Shown here: positions 12,570-26,155 of the stretch, piece by piece | Numbering within the stretch: the first letter of the stretch is position 1 | How the letters are laid out: the number at the start of each line of letters is the position of its first letter | NCBI GenBank assembly: GCA_030549335.1 | Contig: CM060183.1 | Coordinates: 28,409,052-28,473,051 of the forward strand | Direction: 5' to 3' | From: Pontederia crassipes | Taxonomy: Eukaryota; Streptophyta; Magnoliopsida; Commelinales; Pontederiaceae | Length of the DNA stretch: 64,000 nt | Translations under genes and position numbers: made by a program | The notes under the pieces: generated by a model | Told to the model about the DNA's origin: nothing | Seen by the model: only the letters and a program-made list of their open reading frames with translations | The model's database searches: none

Positions 12570-14259
12570 CAACAGGAGAAAAAAAAGAGAGGAGGAGAAA
12601 TGAGTAGCGAGTACAAGATTTATGTAGATGGTAGAGGACGCCACGAGCAAGGTGCAAAGTTGTGAAGCTTCGCCGTGGTTTCATGATGTTTGTACGTGTC
12701 CTTTATTAGTTCGTATTTGATGGTATATTTTCAATATAAAATTATTTCTGTTACTTTTTTTAAAAAAATATTTTAATTTTTTAAGAAGATTGATTAGTAC
12801 ATCGTGCTCAAAAAAATATTATGTTAAAATTTTATTAAAAAAATTTCTTTCTCTGTTTGTACATGGGTGAACTGAATTAAATCAAAATTATATCAAAGGA
12901 AGAAGAAATAACTTAGAAGGGGATAAAGAAAGATATACGCTTTCGTTTTCATCATCTTTAACTTATTATAAAGTATCTTTCATTTCAACGAGAGGCCTGT
13001 CTCAATCCGCTATCATCATCATAAATGACAAAGTCAATCCATAACTGACCGTAGTCGGTTTATACCTGACCATCGCTAGTCCATCATAATAAGTGCTCTT
13101 CATTTAATATTTTTTTGTCTTTTGTCTTTTGTCTTGTACATTTTAATTAATCTTTATTAGGGAGTTCATTAGGATCGGTAGGTAAAGATGCTGTGTAACG
13201 CTGGCTACAGCAGTAAGCACAGGAGGGTTGGCAGAATGGCTCTTCTGCTTTATTGTTGCTACTGTTGAACGGATGCTGATTAAATGAAGGTTTACCAAAC
13301 AAAATAAGATTTCTAATCAGGAACGTGATCAAGTTGTAATTGTTGAAATGAATGAATTGTTTGACTATAATTCGACTTGGGAAATCGACTGGCACTTTTG
13401 TCTTGATTTAGGGGTAAATGTGGGGTAAAAATTCAAATATTTACTTATCACAATAACAAATTCGTAGCATTGAATCGTTTGATAAGTAGAACTGTAGTTC
13501 ATCTAAAAATCTTGATAAATGATTGAATTAACAACATATTGATTTGGGATCATTTAGATGAAATTAAATATAAAAAATAAAAGTTAATTACGTGAGAAAA
13601 AAATGTTTGATAGATTAAATTTACTTTTTTTTATCGTCTTTTGCTACTTGTCACATTGACAAAATTAACTGGAACCAAAAATTGGTTCCGGCCAATTTTG
13701 ACTTCCAAACTATAAATTACTTAATTTTCTTCTTCCAATTTTTTTTATTCACATATTCCATCTTTTTCCCCGTTTTCAACCTCAACCATATCTCCACTAT
13801 TTTTTCCTACATGTAATGCACGTGCAGTTCTTAAATAATAACTAAGCACGGAAATTATTAATGCATTGACTCCATTTTAACTAAAAGCTTGCATCACAAG
13901 AAACATAAAAAAATTGCAATTCTATAATTCCTCTCACTCTATAACTTCACTTTGGGCCGCATAATCTAACTATGAAATTACAATAGATCCCAATAATCTT
14001 GTTTAACAATTTATATACAGTTTTGTGCCTGCTGACCACGAGACTCAACTTATAATTGAAGAATTAATTTTCTTTTCTTTTTTTTTAATCCACTCGTACT
14101 ACAAGTTATTAATATAATTGGGTTAAGATTCAAGTTATTAATGATAATTATATATTAAAAAACAAATTTCTTTTCTTTTTCATTGCCATTCAGATTTGAA
14201 AAGCAGTGCCGATCAGTTAACGCGATATTAAGGGTAACGAGCGCTGATCATAGGTTAAG
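12570..14259. other. Gene-free stretch
   Basis: No supported gene or bounded repeat was found. A minus-strand frame at 13147-13395 (82 residues, several cysteines near its end) was inspected; it shows no known domain and lacks a conserved context. Confidence 0.4.
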
Positions 14260-15089
14260 CAATATTTTTAAAATCGGACCGATGATCGAACTGGTCGGTC
14301 AATTGGGTCATGGTTCAACCGGGTTCAACCGAATTTTTATTAAAATAATATTATTTATATTACTTCAAAAAAATATATTATAAATTAAAGTATAAAAAGT
14401 AATAAGTAATAAAATAAAAAGCATGTTATCATCATTTTAAGTTAATCAAATAGTTGAAAATTATTTTTATATTTTTAAATTATATATTAGTTAATTTCAT
14501 GCATAACTTTATTTTTTATTTGAATATTTCTTTATACTATTTTCCCATGTTTTAGTATTATCTATTTCCTTATTCACAATCACCCTATCAAATTTATTAT
14601 ATTATTTATGTTTCAATTTTTAATATAAATTATTTATAATGAATTAAATTTTATCATCTTATGATAATTTTCTCCTTTATTTAAATTTAACTTTATTATT
14701 ACCTTCTTATTTTTTATTTTCAAATTCAAATATAACTTCCTTATTACTAATATCCTTTTTTACATTCATTCTATAAAATATAATCCATTATTTTTCTCCT
14801 CCTATAAAATTTAATCCCTTATTTTTCTCCTCTTCATACTCTTCCATCATTAATACTATAATATACTTTCCTTTTTTCTATTTGTTTTCCATTATTTCAA
14901 CCTTTTTTACTCTTAAAAAAAAAACGGATTGAACCAGTTTTTCGATTCAACCCGGTTTTGGCCGAATTGACCCGGTTCAATCCGGTTTTTTGACAAAATG
15001 GATTTTAATACTAAACCGAATCGGACCAACAACCAATTCGCGGTTGAACCGATCGGACCGGCCGGTCCGGTCCGATTTTAAAAACACTG
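14260..15089. mobile_element. hAT-type MITE (family B)
   Basis: The left end CAATATTTTTAAAATCGG and the inverse of the right end, CAGTGTTTTTAAAATCGG, are near-identical terminal inverted repeats. Next to each are GGTTCAACCGG-type subterminal words, and the core is AT-rich and non-coding. The flanks (AGGTTAAG and GGTTAAAG) agree only if one gap is allowed. A related copy begins near 22533. Confidence 0.7.
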
Positions 15090-15241
15090 GGTTAAAGTCT
15101 ATATCCCGGCTAATGGACTCTCAAAATTTGAACTTGAAATGTTGATTAAGGAAAAAAAGAATTAAAAATTAAGTTTCTAAGCATATTAATTACGACGATC
15201 ACAGAATACAGTGTAATCATATGTCTTCAACTATTCATTAA

Positions 15242-16035
15242 GGGTCTGTTTGGCAAACAACTAATGGAGGAATGAAATGAGGTGGTGTGGTGAGTGATGG
15301 GGTGGGGTGGCATGGTGTGTCATTAGAAAGTCCATGTTTGGATAATAATTATATAAGATGTGGGGTGGGGTAATGAAGATTTTATTTGTATAAAAGTCAT
15401 TTTTATTCTTCATTATATATTTAAAGTATTTATAATCGTTAATTAGGGGTGAGCATGAATCGGGACGACTAGTCGCCCTCGTCCGCACTGGTTCAGATTT
15501 TTCAAATTTTTTTCCGACCCGATAGATAATTGAGTCAGGACCGAGTCTCATATCTTTGACACTCGACCAGGTCGGGTCGTGATCGAATTCGAGTTTTACG
15601 TCCTGACCCAATTAAATATATTATATTAATATTAAATTATTTTTAAATAGTATATTTATATTTATTTTGAATAAAATTTTACATTTACTAACAAAATTTA
15701 TTTAATAAAAATTATAGATAAATATGTATTCATATTAGAAAAAAGATAAGATGTGTGTGTGAGAGAGAAAGAAAGAGAGAGGTGGTTTAATTTGGTAATA
15801 AGATAAATAATTTAATTTGGTAATAAAAAAGGGAAAGATGTTAATTCGATCTAAAATAATCTATCCCTCCTCGTTTCATCAATTTGGTGGAATGAAAAAT
15901 GTGATGTTTGAAGGGCTTAATTATTCCGTCTCATCCCTCTTAGCTTAAATAAAAAATGTAACCAAAGATGATATAACTAATTTCATTTCCCTCGTATTCC
16001 ATCGTACCTTTCATAATTCTCAATTCAAACAGACC
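15242..16035. mobile_element. Harbinger/Tourist-type element with nested repeat
   Basis: The left end is GGGTCTGTTTGG and the right end CAAACAGACC, with TAA on both sides (15239-15241 and 16036-16038). The interior matches the segment near 37090-37684 in reverse orientation. It has no transposase. A fragment of the 5059-5566 hAT-type family interrupts it from 15446. Confidence 0.75.
15446..15690. mobile_element. Truncated copy of the 5059-5566 MITE family
   Basis: The segment begins TAGGGGTGAGC like the copy at 5059 and tracks it through the CGGGTCGTGATCG-type words and into the AT-rich core. The match fades near 15690 and no right terminus is found. It lies inside the Harbinger-type element at 15242-16035. 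The end is approximate. Confidence 0.6.
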
Positions 16036-16038
16036 TAA

Positions 16039-17704
16039 GGTGGCACGTTTCGTTCACATGTTGCCTTCCTCCGCTGCTGCGTGTTACACGCCTTCGATTA
16101 CGGCCTTGCTACAAGCTGACTTGAAACGTGAAGAGGACATTAAGGTTGAACAAACACAAAGCGCACCTAAAGTTAAGCCGTTCGTTTATGTAAAATTAAT
16201 TACCGTGGTGAAATCATGTGGTGAAACTAGATAATTAAGGTTAACAACAGCATAGCACAAGTTATAAAACTATATTAATCGATAATAATTTTGTGAAGTC
16301 TGTTCGGATGAAAACTCCATAAGGGAAAAGAAAGAAAATGAGAAAAAGATAAAGGGACGAAAAGGAAGACAACTTTTATAATTTAATTTAAAATTTAAAT
16401 AAAATAGTATAAACCGAGAAAAAAAATGAAGATTCTTTTTTATTTCTCTTCATTAAGAAAAAAAATCTTTTTTTTATCCTCTTTTCACTTCAATTCAAAC
16501 ATATTGTTAGAATTTAATATATTTAATATTCACGTACACGAGCTAGTACATTTTTTTGAGGGGTCAGATTTAAAAGTGAAAATTTTGGTGCAATGCATGG
16601 TTAGTGCATACTTTCAATTCTTATTACATGTAAGAGCGTCATTTATTTTTTTAATTAGAGAAAAAATGGTACTACGCATCGGATCACGTTCAGGTGGAGC
16701 TCGCTTAAGAAACATGTAACGATGACGAGCTTGACCTCATAAAATTTTTCTTATTCGATTACATTATGAGCATAGAATCAAAATTGTAACACCCCTTCAG
16801 TCTATCATCTTGAAAGATAGGGAATGATGCAAGCTCATAATTATCTTCATATTTCATTTACGTGGTACTATTATTCTTAATCTTATGAGAGCACGTGAGA
16901 TTACTTTTCATAATAGTATTCGCTTTTGAGACTTTCAGGGCACACATATCTAAAGCGTGTCTTAAAAATAAAAAGAAATGCTACACATAGCTGTCAATAT
17001 ATCGATCTACATTTTAAGATTTTACGATTTTTTATGATCTTGATTTCAATTTTATCTTAAATATTTTATGTGTAAAATTTTGATACGACCTTACAACATT
17101 ATCAGATTAGTAGAATTATATAAATATTAGTTTAAAAAGTATTTATAATAATATAATAGTAATTCATTTAGATGAATTTTAATATATTTTTTTCTATTTT
17201 TAATATGTTTTGATATAATTTAGCTTAAGAATTCATTTAAAAAATAACTTAACGAGGTGTAATTAAAATTTTTAATGTGATAAATTTGTTTAAAAAATTT
17301 GTTATCTTAAAATATACTTGATTGGTAGGATAATCGATCTTGCGATCTTCCATCCTTGACCCTCTCCGATTATCCCGATCTTAATAACTTTGATGCTACT
17401 TATAAGTATTATCTTCGTATTTTTTTTATATAAAATTATTATCCTTAACCTTTTACCAAATAAATTCTTCAAATTGTAATCGCTTTCGATCGGAAATGGG
17501 GCCTTTTCGTTTTTTGCCCATCCTTTGTTGGCTTTTCTATGGCGAAGTAGCAAAGTCGCAAGATGGCAAGCCCATCTTCTTTACAGCAGATTATGGATCT
17601 TAATTGGGTTATGTTCCGAAGAAAATTTTTTATTTCTTTTCCATTTTTTTATATTTAATAATTAGGAAAATTTTGGTCACAGAGACGGACAGACAGATGT
17701 ATAG
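16039..17704. other. Gene-free stretch with dispersed repeat
   Basis: There is no supported gene. The segment at about 16985-17430 is clearly similar to 43110-43460, sharing an AT-rich order of motifs ending in CGATCTT-type words, so it is a dispersed repeat of unknown class. At 16787 TGTAACACCCC resembles an LTR start, but no matching end or target duplication was found. Confidence 0.45.
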
Positions 17705-20700
17705 TAGAGATGAAAAAATAGGTCGTGTCGTGTCGTACCGTGCCGGTCAAACCGTATTTGACCGTGCCCCGAAATGTGTCGTGCTAAACGGATCATTTTT
17801 TATCTTGACACGGATTGGGCCCGTCCTGATCGGGTCGGGCGGCCCATTTTTTTGAAAATTTTAATTTAATTATTATATAATATAATTAACATTATTAATT
17901 ATTCTATAATATACGACTTATAACAATTATATAGTTAAAATTTCAAATACATTAAGTCATTAATTCATAATTATTAAGTAAATAAATTTGTAAAACGAAA
18001 AATTGAGTAATAACTAATAAGTTATAACCTTATACATAAAATTAATTGGTAAGTATTTAATAAATATACATTAGTAGTATACTAGATAGATAGTTAAGTA
18101 CTATATATATGATTTTAGTATCTACTTTAATTATTAAGACTTAAGTAAAACAAATTTACTATATATTGTTATAAGATGAATAACTGACATTTTGTTGGAG
18201 ACTTAGAGTATTTGCTTGAATCAAATTATACGATTCTATAATAAAATGCATGAACTATGATTTTCAAATGTCCTAGGGGTTCGTCGAAAACCATAAGTTT
18301 ATACATTTTATGCTAGTATTCCATAATAATCACTGTTTAGATTCATTTCTTGATCGAAAAGATTGCATCTTTGACATTGTGCAATTATATGTCAAAATGA
18401 GAGTGAGACTACGAGACGAGAGACGGAAACGTTGGTAAGAGAGAGTGAGAGAATAAAATATATAGTACCATATTATATAATTTTTTGTATAATGCATAAG
18501 TAGTATAGGTAATTACTAATTATGTACTTAGGTAGTAATTTATTATATAATAAAAATAGTAATGAACATCGAGATTAACATGGTTCGGCTATAGGAGTTT
18601 TAATATTTTATTATTATTTATTATTATGAAATAATCAATAAATGCAAATTTACAAAAAAATAAAAAATTGCATCTTTTATGAACAATTATTTATGAAGAA
18701 TTATAGGCGGAGGAGACATCCATTTGATCATCATCTTTCATGTATGGTAATATGGATTCCTGATCTTGTGTTCAAGTATCTGCATCAAATCAATCTTTTA
18801 GTAATATATAAACCTCCATCGACTTAGAGCTTATTTTATTTCTTATCTCGTATAAAATCTTGGAACCTATAGAAAAATATTGTTCTAATGCAACTGTAAA
18901 CATCGGAACAATTAAAAGATCTTGAGCTAAGACGGAGAGAATTGGATATGTACGACCATTTAATCTCCACTGGGTCAAGACATTGATTTCACTATTACAT
19001 TCATTTGGACGTGATAACTAATCTTGCAGTTCATTATGCAAAGGGGCGGCTGAATTAGATGAACCTTTCATCCGAGTCTCTTGATGGCACATGAACCTCT
19101 AATAGAAGACATGAATCTAAAAATGATCTATTATTGAAAGGTCTGGGTGCTACTAGTGGACGTGATGAAGATGCTTGCTCTCTACGCACATTAAATTTTG
19201 CTTCATAAATATTATATAAGTTGTTTATTATATTTTCATAATCATAATATGGATTAATAAATCCGTCAGTTTACAGTTTTGGATGACTTCTTATATATTG
19301 TTCAAAAAAATAATTCTTAATTTCTCTTGTGTACCATTTAGGACCGGATCCCTTAAATCCAGGATCTATCATCATTGCTAAAATTCTTATGAGAGGAAAA
19401 TTGTTCTAATATTCCAAAAATTTTGATCTATCAAATAAACTATTTTAGAAAATTCATTTGGTAATTCACGTTTTTCATTAAATGAACTTGTCATTTCATG
19501 AAGTTGATTAATTATTAAATGTGAAATATGAGAGTAAATGGCAGATAACTTTAAAGTAGCATTATAAAAAACTTGTAACAATTCAATAACTACTTTAGCA
19601 ACATTCCATTCCGAATCAGTACTTCGAGTTGTTGAACATTGCATCACAGTTAAAATATAATTATCCAGTCCATGTCTAAATGGAATAGATAATTTAAGCA
19701 TGTTATAAATACTATTCCATCTTGTAGATACATCAGTGTTTAATTTTCTATAGGAATATTATAACGATAACAAATTTTTTTAAATGTTTATCTCTTAGGT
19801 CCAGAGTGACTTAAATTTATAATTACTCATTTAAGAGTTTCAAGTACTCTAACAGCTACTTTTAATCCTTTTTTAACACACAAATTAATAATATGACATG
19901 TACATCTTTGGTGAAAAAGAATTTCATTTAAAGGAGAATTTAATCTTTGAATTAAAAATTATGCAACAGAATTATTAGCACTTGAATTGTCAAGAATAAG
20001 ACATAGAATTTTATTTTTAAGATCATATTCATTAATTATTTTTCTATCACGTTAGCAATTTACAAACCATTATGAGGATGTTCAATTTCTTTAAATGCAA
20101 TAAATTTTTTTTGCACTACCTAATTTTTATCATTCCAATGAATTGTAACACATAAGAAATTATCACCATTTAAAAAAGTCCATATGTAACTAGTCAAACT
20201 ATACATGAATTTAGAATCTAAAAAATAATTAATTAGTTCGTTTTTCTTCTTACGATATAACTTAATCGAATCTTCTTTAACAATTTTTCTACTAACATTT
20301 CTAAAGGCACCTTGTACATAATTTTGTTGATAATATAAAAATTTTTCATCTTCATAAAATGTGTAAGGCATTTCTGCATGTATAACATATTTTGCTAAAC
20401 CTTCACGCATATTTTTTTATTATAAATAAATAAAGAGCCCCGACAGCACCACGATCGGATGCAACTAGTTGAGTTTGTTACGATAATTGACCCTCTAAAA
20501 ATTATTCCCTAATCGTTATAGGATGCAATTCTAAATGCCATTTTAAAATACTTGTGCCCGAAGAAGATGCAACAACATAACTAGTCTTGCAAATTTTACA
20601 AATAGATTTATCTATTTTTAGATCATTTTCATCTATAATGTTTTCAAAATAATTCCAAACTTCATTAGTTAACTTTGATGTTCTTCTTTTTTTCCCTATT

Positions 20701-21865
20701 GTCTCATCTTGCGCGGGAACATCTGTGCTTGACGGACTTGTGTGTGTCGTAGTTGTAATTGCACAATCTCCTTCGGAACCTGCAGAAATTGAATCAATAT
20801 TAAGATTAGGAATGATATGATGATTAACATATGTAGTTGGAGTAATTGGATAGTTAGTTGATGGCGTCATAGTTTCCATATATAACCCGACGAATCGCCA
20901 CTTAGCTATGCTGATAAAAAATTAAAATCACCACTACTATTAATATTATATGATGTACCGTATGGATATGTAGGTAGTGGTCCATAAGGTGAGTAAGCAG
21001 CAAAATCACCATATAGATGAAAGGGATCTCGCGAGTCCATTATGCAATTATATATAAGAAATTAATAATGAGATAATGTAAATATAATAATATAAAACTA
21101 TTGAATAAATATTACAATGTAAATATAAATTAAGAATGAGACAGTTTGAGAGTATAGCACGAATGGAGAGAAGAGAAATTATGAAAGACATGAGTGTGAG
21201 AGAGGGAGGGAGAGAGAGAGCACTTTGGGATCTTGAATGGAAATTGAAGAGTAGTCGGCCACGCCTTTTATAGGCGTAGGAAAAAAATACTTCGGTCAGC
21301 CCATGTTGCGCTTAACACGATCCATGTTGTACTCTTTCATAGCGCCCGTGACCTTATGGCCCGTTTTGGTGTTGTCAAATCACGAATCTCGTTTAAAAAT
21401 GGTACAACACGGACCGTAGGGTCACAGACACTGCATTGCTACATTACGAACCCTTCCATAGATAGTGAGTCATTGAGAAGACATTGCTACATTTAATATC
21501 ATGTTGAAGTTTCAAATGATCATGAAGGCCGTTGTCCTCTTGTAAATGCGGATCGTGTAAGAGTCCACACGGTCTGTGTTAGTTTTAAATATGTCGTCCG
21601 ATGCGTTCCGTCATCGTGGCGCGCAGACCATGCTGGTATTGCACGGTCCGTGTTTGTGCGTTAAAAAATAACCCATGCCAAAACGAGTCGTGCCATGTCG
21701 AATTCATGTTCACTATGCACAAATCGTGTCCTGCCTACAATGTTGATGGCCGATCCGGCAAGGAATCGCACGACACTGTCCATTTTTTTGTGTGTGAGCC
21801 GTGTCCGTGCCGGACCGGGCCGGCACGACTTTTTGGCGGGCCGGCGACGTGTGGGTCCATCTCTA
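17705..21865 (-). mobile_element. Full-length hAT transposon (defective)
   Basis: The 4161-bp element begins TAGAGATG and ends CATCTCTA, short inverted ends typical of plant hAT elements. It is flanked by the 8-bp near-duplication ATGTATAG (17697-17704) and GTGTATAG (21866-21873). Both ends carry many CGTGCCG/CGGCACG-type subterminal words, probably transposase-binding sites. A decayed transposase occupies the middle on the minus strand. Confidence 0.85.
18790..20879 (-). pseudogene. hAT transposase, RICESLEEPER-like, decayed
   Basis: On the minus strand the order of domains is that of a plant hAT transposase. At 20879-20502 is an N-terminal BED zinc finger with a CKIC cysteine pair and a WHLELH histidine pair. 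At 20410-20120 is the conserved segment before the catalytic domain, with the LTSYIWTF stretch. At 19701-19387 is a central part of the RNase-H-like region. At 18978-18790 is the C-terminal dimerisation domain, with RYPILS-like, VALEQYFSIG and LLKD motifs. The pieces lie in different frames and are separated by stops, so no full protein can be made. It is the only coding remnant in the surrounding hAT element and is probably non-functional. The family is named from motif order, not from a database search. Confidence 0.85.
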
Positions 21866-21873
21866 GTGTATAG

Positions 21874-22532
21874 TTCGGGAGGGGGGTAGTATGTCTATTA
21901 TTATTATTATTATTATTTAATGTCACTTAAGAACATATTATTTAATATATATTATTTATTCTATATAATAATATTATTATTTTAAAATACATTTTGCTCC
22001 CCCCTCCCCTCTTGATTTTTTTTCTGGGTTCATCCTTGGTCACAGAAATTGTTTTCCCTTTTTTTGAGGAAAATTTTTCCCTCTATTTTATTTTACCTAT
22101 TTTTGTCGATCAAACTTAAATAAAAAAATTCTGGATCTTTTTTAAATTATTTATTTACAGCAGAACAATAAAACATATGATAACGCTGTTATAATCTGAT
22201 TCAATCTACAAGTTTTCATCACTTCTCGAACATTTTAAAATTACAAATGAAATTGAGCTACAAATTATGTTCAATTTTAGTACTGGTGAACTCCAAAGTG
22301 GAATATGCAGATCTACACTAATATTACACCTGTAGGTCGTTTTATGGATTATAAATGGTATCCAAATAATTTTATTTATAAATAAGATTATTATGGTTTA
22401 TAAATAAGATTTTTTTCCTTTATTCTTATTTGAAGTTATTCATCCATGTCCAATTAAAAGTTAAAGAGAAAAGGAAAATATCACAAATTTGGTAGAACAA
22501 AGCAACGTACATAAAAGTTCATTAGTATTTTA
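21874..22532. other. Gene-free stretch with short (ATT)n
   Basis: A short ATT run (about 21895-21917) and AT-rich sequence are present. Runs such as CTCCCCCCTCCCCTC near 22000 look like a retroelement or transposon end, but no boundaries could be fixed. Confidence 0.4.
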
Positions 22533-23520
22533 CAATATTATTAAGATCGGACCGGACGACGATCCGGAAAAATATCCTCAGGTCGAATCGGTCGAACTTG
22601 ATAATAATAAAATATTATATTTATTATGATATAGTAAATCAAGCTATGATATTTTGATTATATAAATATATATGATGTTGAAATGTAATTATACAAAAAA
22701 TAATAATACTCATAATTGTATAATTAATTTATGATTTGATATTAAAATTATTATACACTTAATAAATTAAAAATCATTGAATTTGATTATTATATACAAA
22801 TTTTCTGTTGGTTAATTTTTTTTGTATTTCATATTTTTAATTTTTTTATGTTAGAAGCAACAAATACGTATTTTTCTCTCAAATATTATGACAAGATTAT
22901 ATATTTTATAAAGAATTATATAGTATAATTAGTAGTTAACAATTTAATTTGACTTATTACATACTAATTTTAAAAAAAATTTAAACTTGTGTATATATAT
23001 ATTATTATATTATACTAAGCATATTATAGTTTGCACCATTCATTCATAATTAATTTATCTAATATGATAAATATTATATTAATATAATAAATATATAATT
23101 AATTTATATTGCAATATATACATTTATGATATTAAAAATGAATAAAATCATGATACATAAGTTAAAGCTCAAAGTTTAATAAATTCAAGACTAAATGAAG
23201 AGAAAAAGAACAAGTCAGTGTATAAAAATAGTCCATAGTAATAGAAAAGTGAGAGAAATTGAATAACTATAAATGAAGGAGGAGACTAATGGGCCAATAT
23301 GAATGTTTTTTGAGAAAGTTTATTTTTAGATATTTTTTAAATTTATAATAATATTTTTATCAAATTATCTCTTAGTAAAAAAAATTTTAATAAAAAAATT
23401 TGGTTGAACCAAAAAATCGGATTGAAACGTGGTTCTAACTCGATTTTGATTGGTTCTTACTTGTTTTTGATCGATTTAATTCGGTTCAATTCGGTTCAAA
23501 TTGAAATCCGATTTTTGGAC
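22533..23520. mobile_element. Decayed hAT-type MITE, family B relative
   Basis: The left end CAATATTATTAAGATCGGAC matches the left end of the element at 14260. The right part carries the CGGTTCAATTCGG-type words and an ATCCGATTTTT end. The interior is AT-rich and non-coding. No target duplication was identified, so the ends are approximate. Confidence 0.5.
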
Positions 23521-24850
23521 TTCAGATGGGCCGCAATAGTGATGGATCCGTGGTCGGTTGTTTGATCTCTGCACAATTAGTTCAAAATATTTCATTTTTG
23601 GTTGCATTCTTTATTATTGATTATTTGATTGGGAGGCGGACGAAATTATTATTCTCTACTTCTGACTCTGAGCTTTAATACCAAGACGTTGCTAAAAGAC
23701 ATAAAAGTGACCTTAAAAATGCTTTGTACTGTAAATATTCCCAACTTCTTTGGAATGCTACATTTCTCTATATTGTACCTTGACTAATCCTATGAAGTAA
23801 TTTTAAGAAAAAAAATCGAAGATTCAAAATTCAATTAGGAGCAAAAGATATATAACTATTCATCCAAAAAAAATTATAAGAATTTCAGAGTTCTATACCA
23901 TTGTCAATCATGCAACTAATAAGTCGGATCGAAGTATTTTTATATTTGGTATGCAAAAGTTACTGAGCTCAGCTGATCATTCATGGTCCGAATGGAGCCA
24001 AGTAATTGTTAGATCATAATGGGATCGAGATGCTTTTGCGTTTTCTTCTAAATTTAATTTGACGAAAATAGGAAAACAAAAAGTAAAAGTAAGAACTCAT
24101 GCATGCAGCGAAAGATTTACACATGCATCCAATGTTAAGTGCTCTGTGAATGCCGCCATTATTAAGCATGGAACAACGCTCCTATGAAGAAATGGAGGAG
24201 ATCTGTGAAACATGGGGTTGTCGTCAGTGATCATATGAGCTACCGTGTTGACCGCATTATTTATATGATATTATAGGGCTTTCGTTCAACTTGGTTGCAT
24301 GCTCCTACATCCTTCAAAGATGACCAGCACCAAGTTGGAGGCCTGCACCAACTAGAACTCACTGACAATAATTAATGGAGATAAAATGATTCCATTAAAT
24401 TTGACGAGAACATGTCGAAGATATGAACGTAAAAAAGATAATTCTCTTTCAGAAATCAAATCATCTGACACTGCGAAGTGATTTTTGAGAACTAGATCTC
24501 ATTGGATTGATCTAAAATCGTTGCCAATCGATGGTCGATCAGATTGTCGTTGGATTGCACTTTTGTTTGGCTGAAAGATAACAATCTCACCAAAAAACAA
24601 TCAACCTTATTTTCTTTTCCATGGCATGCATGCATCAGTCAGGAATGAACTGCTGGCTTTCCATAGCATGCACTAATTGAGGGATGGCCAATTGACTTGA
24701 ACACTTCCTTATTTGCATGCATGTGAATGCCAGTTCACCTGTGCATGGAACCTAGTGATGGTGGGAAGTGGGAACGATATTAATATTATAGTCGCGCATT
24801 GCGATTTGTACAAATGTAAATATTAAATGTAGCAATGTCTTCTCAACGAC

Positions 24851-24925
<75 letters not shown>

Positions 24926-25798
24926 ATATATATTTGAAGAATGAGTATATATATTATTCATCCATGATCATCAATAATCTTTTGTTTGATCACATTCGCG
25001 GCAATGCCTTTGTTCTTTTCCACGTGAAACGTATCTTCACATAGTGACAACTTTCGAAATGTAGTTGATATTAGAAGCATCTTTTTGTCGACACAACTTA
25101 ACTCGCTAGCAAGAATTTGAATCGGTAAAACATATTGTTGTTATATGCGATTGCATGGGACAGTATGCATCTAATGCCACATGCCAAGTAAGAAAAGAAC
25201 GGTCACCCTTTTCGGCCGGCGACTACTGGCATATACCACAACGTAGGAATTAAATTTGTATCTAGTGTGCATTATATATTTGCCATATGTTCCACATATA
25301 TATGTATGCATCCTCATCAATTAGATCAGTGGCCTTAATTAATTCTGGCGTGGTCACCTAACCCTAGACGCACCATTAATTTTGTGTGGATGAATCCCCC
25401 TGTCGTTGCGGTTGGCCCCCTTCCTCCTATTCAACAATTAAATCGAGGGAGGGGGAGGCGAGATCCCCATCCATTTCGATGACAAGAAGTTATGCTTCAC
25501 TTTCAACACGTTCAATGTGCCAACCATATATTTCCCATGCTATCATTTTTTGCATGCACGTTGAGCTCTTTTCCACTAACAAAGTACCACACGATCTGAT
25601 GCATCCGCTGCTTCAATGTCTCAATTTCAATTCTAAGACGGCTAGTGGTTCGATGATGATAATAAATTTTGGCATTTAAAGACCTATATATATATATATC
25701 CCGTTTGTAAGGATAAGTTTAGTGTACAGACAAGAGAAGAGTCAATTCAATGAAATTATTTTGGTCGGATGTCAGTAATAATTTTTTTGGGGCGAAAT
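23521..25798. other. Gene-free stretch
   Basis: No supported gene is seen. The frame at 25386-25679 has no recognisable domain. The sequence is less AT-rich around 24100-24800 and contains several TGCATGCA words, but no coding signature. A TA microsatellite lies at about 24852-24932. Confidence 0.4.
24852..24932. repeat. (TA)n microsatellite
   Basis: A long TA run with one small interruption. It makes a spurious Tyr-Ile repeat frame and can form cruciform or slipped structures. Confidence 0.95.
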
Positions 25799-26155
25799 TG
25801 TTAGAATTTCTGTACGAGAAAAATTATGCATCGCAAAAAAATTTAAGAAATTTAAGACGATGTAGAATTTTATTTGATGAAAAATGGAAGAGAATTATAA
25901 ATCAGATTACTTTCTGTTTAGATTCCAAAGAGTTTATCTATGCACTTCCTTTACATATGATAGGATTTTCATGTCGATTGAGACTCTAAATTAATATTTA
26001 TAAAATAGGACACTTATGTCGTGATAAAGAACTAAATTAATTCCGAATTACATATATAATATCTAATAAGATTTTCGTCCGTAATCCGAAGGTGCTCTTT
26101 ACTTCGGATTGTCTTGGGGTCCAGACGAGTTTTTAATTAGGATATGATTTAAGAC
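25799..26155 (-). mobile_element. Solo copia LTR, same family as 62320
   Basis: The segment starts TGTTAGAATTTCTGTACGAG and follows the LTR at 62320 through several blocks: the GATGTAGAATTTTATT stretch, the GAGTTTAT block, the GACACTTATGTCGTGATAAA block and CTTCGGATTGTCTTGGGG. No primer site or coding sequence adjoins it, so it is a solo or isolated LTR. The strand is assigned by homology to the element at 59.4-62.6 kb, whose primer site shows its direction. The right boundary near 26155 is approximate and no target duplication was confirmed. Confidence 0.68.

Noticed and set aside
16787-16800. Another LTR starting TGTAACACCCC
   Set aside because: No matching CA end or 5-bp duplication could be placed, so only the word itself is noted.
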